Under the pieces are notes generated by a model. That model saw nothing but the letters and a program-made list of their open reading frames with translations, was not told the origin of the DNA and searched no databases. A stretch of 64,000 bases of DNA from assembly GCA_036874045.1 (NCBI GenBank), contig JAZBRI010000011.1:1364001-1428000 (forward strand), read 5' to 3'. The DNA comes from Cymodocea nodosa (lineage: Eukaryota; Streptophyta; Magnoliopsida; Alismatales; Cymodoceaceae). Positions 56,307 through 64,000 of this stretch are shown piece by piece (position 1 is the stretch's first letter; each line of letters starts with the position of its first letter). Made by a program: the position numbers and the translations under genes.

Positions 56307-57645
56307 ATGAGCACATGGACTCATTCTCTAAGCACTAAACGATTAGTAAGAACACCTACCTAGGAATTTTCATTGTAGAGGAGTACTGAAAAATTTTCTG
56401 AACTGAACTTTAACGAAATTCTTTACGGTGTAGCTAACCTTTCTTTAAAAGAGAACGTAGAGATGGCTGCGCCAGTAGAAAAACCATTAGGAGAGATTTT
56501 GTATCCTGAATTAATTGATGAACCTTCATGTATTCGATTGCCAAACTTTGAGGGAGATAGGTTTGAACTGAAATCTAATTATATTAATCAATTGCCAAAT
56601 TTTCATGGATTAGAAAGAGAGGAAGCCTAATATTTCCTTAGAGAATTTAACGAAGTTTGTCAAATGATGAAAATGTTGAACATGAGTATAGATGCTATTA
56701 AACTTAGATATATTCCTTTTTCTTTAAAAGACACAGCTAAGAGATGGTTATATACTATGTCGCCTGATTCAATTTCTACATGGACTGAATTTTGCTTTAT
56801 TTTTCTGGAAAAATATTATCCAACACATCAAACGATTAAAAAGAAGAAAGAAATATTAATGTGTAGCCAAAAACAAGGTGAATCATTCTGAAAATATTTT
56901 CAAAGATTTAAAGATTTACTAACTCAATGTCCACATCATGCAATGAGTAGGGCACAACTAATAGGTATAATTTATAAAGGCATAGATGTTTCAACGAAAT
57001 CTTTATTAGAATCTACTTGTCAAAATGGATTTTTAAAGTTATGTAGTGAAGAAGATGGGCATATTTAGAAAATTTTGCAAAAAGAACTACATAGTGGGAA
57101 AATTTAGTTGAAGCTGTTGCAGATAAAAGAATATTGCCAAGAGGAATGCATGAAATAAATTCCAATACTATGCTTGAGGTGAAATTAAATGAATTAACAA
57201 AGAAAATAGAAGAGTTATCATTAAATCAAAAGCTAGCAGAAAAGAATGCAAACATAAATGACTTAGATATTATTTATGCTAGAAGCCAAAGAGATAACTT
57301 GGGAAATTCTTATCATCCTAATTGGAGAAATCACCCGAATTTATCTTGGAGAAACAACAATTTCCAGGGAGGAGGAAATATAATGAGAACATAAGTTATG
57401 AAGTATTACTTGAACAAGGATCTATAATAGAGAAATTAGAAAAGATAATCCAACAAGTAAACAATCGTCTAGAATTTATATTTGGAAATGCTGCAATTCA
57501 AAATCAGAATAGAAATATATCACTTAGACAGAAGGAACCAATGGAAGTTAGACCTACTAGAGGATTGCCAATACAAGCTATACCTAATCCTGTCAATAGA
57601 ACAGTTAATGAAATTGATACCTCTTCTAGGAGGGCAGTTGAATGA
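56307..57645 (+). pseudogene. gag: Gag capsid ORF downstream of integrase, G copy 3
   Basis: ATG 56307 (MSTWTHSLSTKRLVRT), TAG after about 18 codons, then MAAPVEKPLGEILYPE and the capsid core: FELKSNYINQLPNFHG, FNEVCQMMKMLNMSID, KDTAKRWLYTMSPDSIS, YYPTHQTIKKKKEIL, a TGA at 56889 (TGG expected), FKDLLTQCPHHAMSRAQ. A 1-bp loss near 57050 and another change near 57370 shift the frame. The C-terminal part has coiled coil, NWRNHPNLSWRNNN, then a Pro/Arg-rich end with TGA at 57643. No zinc knuckle. It should form the particle shell; the knuckle to bind RNA is 8 kb upstream in the Pol frame. Confidence 0.9.
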
Positions 57646-57721
57646 AGTAGCATATCTGAAGCAACTATCTGTATGTATATATGTTTTTTATTTTTAGTTA
57701 TTAGTATTGTAGAGTTAATTT

Positions 57722-57772
57722 TTAACTCAACGAACTTAGTCCGTTGAGTTATGCCTTAACTCCACGAGGGTG
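57722..57772. repeat. Intercistronic hairpin, Gag/F-box, copy 3
   Basis: TAACTCAACG-aacttagtc-CGTTGAGTTA (perfect 10-bp arms, 9-base loop), followed by TTAACTCCACGAGG. Confidence 0.85.
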
Positions 57773-57835
57773 TGCAGTAGTTATGTTAATTTTTGTCTCT
57801 GCTAAATTTTTGTTTGTGTTTTACAAAATCGACAA

Positions 57836-58975
57836 ATGGAATTGATGCAATTACCATTGGATGCACTAAGGGAAGTACTAAGTAACTTGTCAGCTAAAGA
57901 TCTGTGCAGGCTGTGTTGTGTATCAAAGGAAATTAAAGACTATATTGAAGAAAAATATTTTCAGGGATTACAAGCTGCAAAAATGACTAAGATTAGAGAT
58001 GGATTCATATGGAGGTCATTTAATCGTAGTTCAAATACCCATGAATATCTGGCTATGGAAGAAACTACTGGAATTCCACCCAATGCATTAGAAGAAATAA
58101 ATCATATTATGGGGATAGATGAAGGATTAATCATATATAAGACGAGACCAAGGTATGCAAGTTTATTATTACCTGATATTTTGATAAGAAATCCTATAAC
58201 AGAAGAAGAATGGAATATAGGAAGACCTAATAGATTTGAAGCACCAACTGTAAATTGTAGGTCAGCTTTAATATTTTTTGATAAAAATTTTGCAATTCCT
58301 AAAAAATTATATTATTGGAGACCTACAGGAAATTGGAGTGAAGATTTACGCTTAAGTGTGTACAATTTTCTAAATAGATCTTGGAATGAAAACATTATAA
58401 TATATCTAGGATAGAAATCATTAATTAACCAAACACATGTCATACTTAATGGATATATCTATTTAGTCACAGAGATATCAATAGCATATAGATCTGATTT
58501 ATACATAGTGAGCATAGACAATTATGAAGATTATATAGAAATTTTACCTATACCGAGTGAAATAGCTAAACCACCATCTACAGAATTTAATGAAATTCAA
58601 ATAGGAATGTGGTATAATGAAGAAGATGATCCTACTTTATGTTTGATAAGATGGTGGGATGAACTGATGAAATTTCAAATATGGATTATGGAAGACATGA
58701 ATGAATGGAAGTGGGAAGAGGAGTATATTGAAATAGATGTAGAAATAGAAACTGCTACATTACCCTAGAATCAAAAAGGATCCCTTTCTGCATTAAATAT
58801 CATTAATGGTAATACACTCGTATTTGAAATTTATAATATATTGCATGTTTACAAATTAAAAAGGAACAAGAATTGCATTAAAACAGAATTAATAGTAAGA
58901 AGAGTTATGCCTAAAAAGTTTGCTTGGACTGATACATTTATTCCACTTGTTTCTACTTTTCAATCATGTTCTTAA
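57836..58975 (+). pseudogene. Captured F-box protein, G copy 3
   Basis: ATG 57836 to TAA 58973, 379 residues. The first 192 codons are open and contain the complete F-box (LPLDALREVLSNLSAKDLCR at residues 6-25, then CVSKEIKDYIEEKYF). TAG 58412 and TAG 58766 (TGG in copies 1 and 2) break the rest, which keeps frame to the end. The downstream region fits an F-box-associated domain (LIRNPITEEEWNIG, then Trp-rich strands). Comparing three copies, only substitutions and one-codon length differences are seen in 380 codons, unlike the Gag and Pol frames; this hints at former selection on the protein. It may have steered SCF ubiquitination toward a host defence factor; that is speculation. Confidence 0.88.
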
Positions 58976-59408
58976 GATGTGATTTTGTGTGTTTAATGTT
59001 GTGTATTCTGCATTTATTTAAAAAAAAAAAAAAATTGAAGTTTTCATGTTCATTTTATAAAAATAAAAACAAACAAAACAAAATATCAATCCAGTTTGTT
59101 GGTATCTGTTCTGGGAAACCAACTGGCTTGCTTGTGAGCCACTAAAGGCATATGAGCCTGGGTTCCACACAAGACACTAATTTATTAATATCTGTTAAAT
59201 GTTATTTTGTTTTATATTTTGCTTTTATCTGTGAATGAAAAGTTTTTCAGAATCAAAAATCAGAATATGCAGAAGGAGATACAAATGAAACAAGGTATGT
59301 AACTAATTACTCATCCTGAATTTTAAATCAAGCAAAACTGTATTCATGCCTGCTACAATTACTGTATTTATTGTCAAATCTTTTACATTGAGGACAATGC
59401 AAAATGTA

Positions 59409-59422
59409 GGTATGGGAGGGAG
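59409..59422 (+). promoter_or_regulatory. Internal polypurine tract, copy 3
   Basis: GGTATGGGAGGGAG after ATTGAGGACAATGC, in the same place as in the other copies. Confidence 0.5.
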
Positions 59423-60211
59423 GTAATTAAAGTAACAGCCATGTAAGTTTGTTAATTAAAGGAATTAAAATGGTACTGCAAAGTTTTGAGGAAATTGAAA
59501 ATTTTTATGAACTTGCTGTAACTATCCGATAATTGAGATTGTAAAATTTTCTATAACTGCTTGAATGTTATATTTAGAAGGCTATATAAGATGCTACTGA
59601 ATTTACTATTTATGCAAATCTAGATATAGTATCTTATGTTTTTCTGAATTTCATGAGTTTAACAGTTTCACGATTTTAAAATGAAATCAGAATGCTTAAT
59701 AAAAAATTAGTAAATTATCTGAAGTCCTGAAAGAGCTGAGATGTGAATTCTAGATTAAATGAAACACGTATGATTCAAGATACATTTAATTTGACTGATT
59801 GAACTTGTAGAATGATTTATGTGTAGATCTTGTTAAACTACAGAAAAAGTATGAGCTTATTGAGATGGATTCATATTTTTAGTAAATGATAGAAGCAGGA
59901 CTATATGAGATTGGTGATTACTACATCTGTATTAATGAAATATGTACATATATAGTACGTGATTAATGTTTTGTTTTGTGTGTTGAAAAAAAAAAAAGGA
60001 AAATTTTGAGAGTTTATTGACTTGTTTGATCACGAGCCTTTTGTACTTGAGCAGATAGGTATGTAAGGATTGTTGACCTAAAAAAGAACTCTTGAAATCT
60101 AGCAACCTAAGATCTTGATCAGATCTGGGATTGTTGACTGAAAGCTCGTTACATGGGTACATTAGAAAGCTCTTATATGATTCAAGCTTGTGAAATTAAC
60201 TTTTAAAGTAC

Positions 60212-60215
<4 letters not shown>

Positions 60216-60247
<32 letters not shown>
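60216..60247. repeat. TA microsatellite
   Basis: About 14 TA units in the copy 3 tail; other copies have only a single ATATGCATATAC there. Confidence 0.95.
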
Positions 60248-60250
<3 letters not shown>

Positions 60251-60706
60251 CTGTTCTGAAAAGATACAAGTGTTTTGTGAAATATAGATATCTTATGAAT
60301 CGAGTATATTTTCTGTTATCTAGAATTGCTGAAATATGAATCTGGAATTGACTTTTGAATTTGTTTAATGGAGATACAATTCTTTATTCTGCTTGTCTTA
60401 TTCGGATTGAATTGGATTGTACTTTGATTCGTATGTTGTTGAAATTTCTTCTAGAAATCTTATTGAAAAATTCAGGATGACAAATGATGGAAAGAATAAA
60501 CGATAATATAATTAACACCTATATGATGATGATATACTTTGTATGTAATTTACATATATTCTAAATATCTTTGCAGGTTGATTACTGAAACATACAGAAT
60601 ATATTTTTATGCTGAATAGAAGAAAAACAAAGGGGAAGAATTAATTCTAGCACTTTTAAAGACCAATTAATTAGATCTTAGTTTGCTAAGGGACTAGCAA
60701 AATTTA

Positions 60707-60719
60707 GGTATGGGGGAAG
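60707..60719 (+). promoter_or_regulatory. Terminal polypurine tract, copy 3
   Basis: GGTATGGGGGAAG abutting the 3' LTR. Confidence 0.88.
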
Positions 60720-62770
60720 TGTTTAGAATGAAAAAGTGCATATTATTAACATTTAAATGATGGTTAATTACATAATATTTAGCTTATCATATAAGAATTA
60801 AGTCATTATGTTATAATTGCACTGTTATATGCCTTAATTAAAGAATTTACTTAATTTGGGGGAATTAATGTTAATTTAGTACATTTATGAACTGTCGGTA
60901 AGTTGCAGGCTGTGAAATTCTTAAGTATCCGAATTTTCTGATATTTCGGACAGTTATGTTTAACATACCAAACAAATTCAGACAGTTATGTTTAATAGAC
61001 CGAATATGTATCGGATAGTTATGTTTAAATTGCCAAATAGTTATGTTTTGAGAGAATATTTTATTATTTCCTGAAGTACACGTGTCGAAACCATAATGAA
61101 TGACTTAAGTGAACTTTCAGTGAGTTATCTATAACTATCCGAAATTGCAGCTAGGCATCGAATAGTTAGACCTGTAACTCTCTGAAATGTTATTTTATGA
61201 TTAAACTGCTGCTGACACGTGTTGAGATCTGGTAGATTTACTTAAGTTATATATCGGTGAGTTATTTATAATTATCCGAAATGCACCTGAGCATCGAATA
61301 GTTAAGTTTATAAGTATCCGAAATGCACCTGAGCATCGGATAGTTAAATTTATGCACGTGTTTTATAGTTAAATCAACGAAAAAAGTCCGTTGAGTTATC
61401 TGTAACTCCACGGACTATATATTTTCTAATATGCCATGGTAGCGGTTGTAGGAACAGACAGTTGGAGGAGAAAAACCACGTTTCCATGTATCGCGCAGGG
61501 AAAGAAATCATCGCAGTTGATACGAATGAAGGAAATCCAATTGACCATTCAAGCAGAAGCAGTTATTACTAAAGAAATATAAAAGAAAAGAAGAAAAAAG
61601 AAGAAGTGTGTGATCAATGGGCGGACAGTGTGTGCAGAGGAGGATCGGTGTCGCAATTCTCTAGAGTACCACACCAACCATCATCATCACCATCACCACA
61701 CCATAATCATCAACCATCGGAGGTCTGTGAGGATACTTGCCTGATGTTGGGTCGATTCCGAGCTAAACACAATGCCTGACAACCACTGTGAGGAGTGATC
61801 GCGTCGCGGGAAGGGAAGCCATTTTCACCAAGCGCCGACTCATATTTCAGGAGATCGTAAAGCTTTTAGCCTTGGCTTCAGGTTGATGCCTCTATGTTGA
61901 AGAGGAGATCATCTTACAATTCTGGACTCGTGATTCTATAGGGAGAGGAGACAGGATTGTAAGTGGTTTAATTTTTAGTGGTGTAATCGCATTGCAAGTT
62001 GTGTCGGAAGTATTTACTGTTAAGTGAGATTACTTTACATTTCACCTGTTGCCCATTTCCATGTTCATATTAAAACAAAAATACCAAAAACAATTTATCT
62101 ATGTTTGTATGTTGTATTTGAGTGTTGTATTGTTTGTGTTGTATCATGATTAATGTTATCTTTGTCAGTGTTGTCAGTGTTTTATGTTTATTTTAGATTT
62201 ACAGTTTACTGAAATTGGTTCGTTCAAAAGACTTAAAGATTTTAATGGTTACTATTTGAATTATTTGAATGTTAGTATTGCTTAATGATAAATCCAATGT
62301 TAACTAGCATTAAAGAGCTTAATTGATGTTATTTACAATCTATGGAATCGCCCAATGGTTGGCCGAATTCCTCTATAAATAGTAGTAAAAAAAAGAAAAG
62401 GCAGGCTCGTGGAGTTAACTTAAATCCACGAGGTTAGTCCGTTGAGATAGCCATAACTCAACGAACTTAGTCCGTTGAGTTAACTATAAGTCAACGGAGA
62501 GCTTATTGAATATATAAATTTGATTGTTAACAAACGAACAGTTCTCAAGTTCGTCAGCAATTCCCTATGGGATCGACTTGTACTTGCACACTAATACAAT
62601 AGACACTGTGCACTTGCAGTTAAAATACAAATTGGAATTAATATCTAAATTGTATTAAAGGTTGTTTGTTTACTTCTAAAAGAAAGAATAGGCATAAAGA
62701 TAAATTAATTAAGTAAAACAGAAGTAACAAATCCAAGTTTTTCTAGTGTAGTGTTGGGAAAATCCAAACA
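60720..62770 (+). mobile_element. 3' LTR of complete G element
   Basis: 2051 bp, equal in length to the 5' LTR, TGTTTAGAATG to AAAATCCAAACA. It contains CACGTG 61079-61084 and CTTAAG 61104-61109 (19 bases apart), several TCGGATAGTTA / CTATCCGAAA pairs, a TATA box (61578-61585) and a stop-broken antisense ORF near 61640-61830. Confidence 0.93.
61578..61585 (+). promoter_or_regulatory. 3' LTR TATA box
   Basis: TATAAAAG, as in the 5' LTR; could drive transcription into the outer element's tail. Confidence 0.45.
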
Positions 62771-63415
62771 GGACTCTTTAAATCTGGAAACCTAAGATCC
62801 TTATCAGATCTGGGATTGTTGACTGAAAGCTCGATATATGGGTACACTAGAAAGCTCTTGTATGATTCAAGCTTTTCAAATTAACTTTTAAAGTACAAAT
62901 ATGCATATACTATTCTGAAAAGATAAAAGTGTTTTGTGAAATACAGAAATCTTTTGAATCAAGTATATTTTCTGTTATCTAAGATTACTGAAGTATGAAT
63001 CTAGATTAGGCTTTTGAAGTTGTTTATTTGAGATACAATTCATTATTCTACTTGTTTTAATCATATTGAATTGGATTGTGTTTTGATTTATATGTAGTTG
63101 AAATTTATTCTGGAAATCATATTGGAAAATTGAAGATAACAGATGTTTGAAAAGAAAAAAGATAATATAAATAACACCTATATGATGCTAATATATTTTG
63201 TATGTAATTTACATATGTTTTGAATATATTTGCAGGTTGAAGAGGAGAAAACAAAGTTAAAATAGATTACTGAAAAATACAGAATATCTATATAGTAATC
63301 TAATTAATTAGTTTGAAGAAGAATGAAATGAAGAATTAATTCTAGCACTTTAGAAAGACCAACTAGTTAGATCTTAGTTTGCTAAGGGACTAGCAAAATT
63401 TAAGTATGGGGGAAG
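62771..63415 (+). mobile_element. Tail of the outer G element, right part
   Basis: Continues 46130 at GGACTCTTTAAATCTGG and ends with terminal polypurine tract GTATGGGGGAAG before TGTTTAG at 63416. It shows that the complete element inserted into another member of its own family. Confidence 0.82.
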
Positions 63416-64000
63416 TGTTTAGAATAAAAAAATACATAATATTAAGGGTTAAATGATGGTTAATTGCATAATATTTAGCTTATCATATAAGAATTAAGCC
63501 ATTATGTTATAATTGCACTATTATATGCTTTAATGAAGGAATCTGCATAATTTCAAGGAATTAGCGTTAATTTATTACATTTCTGAACTATCGGTGAGTT
63601 ACAAGCTTTGAAATTCTTAAGTATCGAAATTTTTTGTTAATTCAGAGAGTTATGTTTAATGTACCGGACAGTTATGTTTTAAACGATAGAAGAAGATTTT
63701 ATTATTTCTTGAAGTACACATGTTGAAACTTCAATGCATGACTTAAGTGGATTTTCAGTAAGTTATCTGCTAACTATCTGAAATTCATCTAGGCATCGGA
63801 TAGTTAAGGTTTGTAAGTATTCGAAATATCTAAACTCATAAAGTTAGATTTATGCACGTGTTGAATTTAAATGCTTTATTATGTCACGTGAGATGCACAT
63901 GTTTAACTCGTTAAGTTAGCATAACTATATGCATTAAGTTACATGAATACACACTAAGATAATGCATTATGTTACTACCTTATTTCTTTATTACATGTGT
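63416..64000 (+). mobile_element. 3' LTR of the outer G element, cut by window end
   Basis: TGTTTAGAATAAAAAAATAC start, same subfamily as 41993-43934: it carries the Copia-B-like ACTCGTTAAGTTAG / CACGTG segment at 63840-63980. Confidence 0.82.

Larger units (their letters stand above)
58976..60719 (+). mobile_element. G element 3' tail, copy 3 (non-coding)
   Basis: Collinear with other tails but lacks the hairpin cluster near 59330. It holds the conserved GGCTTGCTTGTGAGCCACT block (59120), ATTGAGGACAATG block, internal purine tract, a TA microsatellite and the terminal polypurine tract. A run of A at about 59018 looks like a relic poly(A) or slippage. No gene seen. Confidence 0.82.
46131..62770 (+). 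mobile_element. Complete 16.6-kb G element (Ty3/gypsy, Athila/Tat-like), copy 3
   Basis: Two 2051-bp LTRs (46131-48181, 60720-62770), tRNA-Asp primer site, zinc knuckle-protease-RT-RNase H-integrase, ORF X, Gag capsid, F-box, tail and polypurine tract, all on the plus strand. Integrase after RT makes it Ty3/gypsy; the [19 protein letters not shown] and FELKSNYINQLP signatures place it near Athila/Tat. The LTRs differ at about 19 of the first ~370 bases by hand count (16 transitions), so insertion is not recent. All ORFs carry stops or frameshifts. The gene order is the main oddity: capsid after integrase. Confidence 0.93.

Noticed and set aside
60216..60247. TA run as a promoter TATA box
   Set aside because: A simple microsatellite unique to copy 3; other tails lack it.
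1..64000. tRNA, rRNA or host protein genes
   Set aside because: I looked for tRNA-like ends, host exon patterns and long conserved ORFs outside retroelements and saw none; primer sites resemble tRNA ends but are only 12-18 bases.

Overview
The window looks like a heterochromatic, transposon-packed stretch of a flowering-plant nuclear genome. It is very AT-rich and I see no host gene, tRNA, rRNA or CRISPR array. Nearly every base belongs to LTR retrotransposons with plant-type primer sites (tRNA-iMet for Ty1/copia, tRNA-Asp for Ty3/gypsy), Athila/Tat-type pol and gag proteins and a plant F-box protein. I cannot name the species.

Layout. 1-1854: Copia-A LTR (minus). 1883-4040: inverted LTR of a large Ty3/gypsy family, called here G-family. 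4041-6597: 3' part of a G element (F-box remnant, tail, start of its LTR). 6598-14335: pol-less Copia-A element on the minus strand, with a solo LTR of its own family in its gag. 14336-16947: end of the interrupted G LTR plus two tandem partial LTR copies. 16948-27345: broken Copia-B element hosting a solo G LTR and a ~5.7-kb LTR-like insertion that carries another solo G LTR. 27346-28436: Copia-D LTR (minus). 28437-30461: Copia-C LTR, gag and protease. 30462-32960: Copia-B LTR, primer site and gag, fused at about 32960 to a G-element integrase. 32962-43934: 3' two-thirds of G copy 2. 43935-46130: LTR fragments and tail of an outer G element. 46131-62770: a 16.6-kb G element with two 2051-bp LTRs (copy 3), sitting in the tail of that outer element, which resumes at 62771 and runs off the window.

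The unusual system is the G element. Its order is LTR, tRNA-Asp primer site, zinc knuckle, protease, RT, RNase H, integrase, ORF X (plant-transposon-like domain with coiled coil), Gag capsid, F-box protein, tail, polypurine tract, LTR. The capsid part of Gag thus lies behind integrase, apart from its zinc knuckle, and a captured intronless F-box gene follows it. Two copies share the whole integrase-X-capsid-F-box block, so this is a family trait and not one local rearrangement. The non-coding gaps carry short hairpins built on one arm (CGTTGAGTTA / TAACTCAACG). The LTRs of G and of several unrelated copia families share related inverted repeats, plus a CACGTG / CTTAAG module with conserved 19-bp spacing.

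All copies are decayed by premature stops. Most stops that can be compared between copies fit C-to-T or G-to-A change at CAG, CAA or TGG codons, as expected for methylated, silenced DNA. Elements in this window are therefore probably immobile on their own unless helped by an intact relative.
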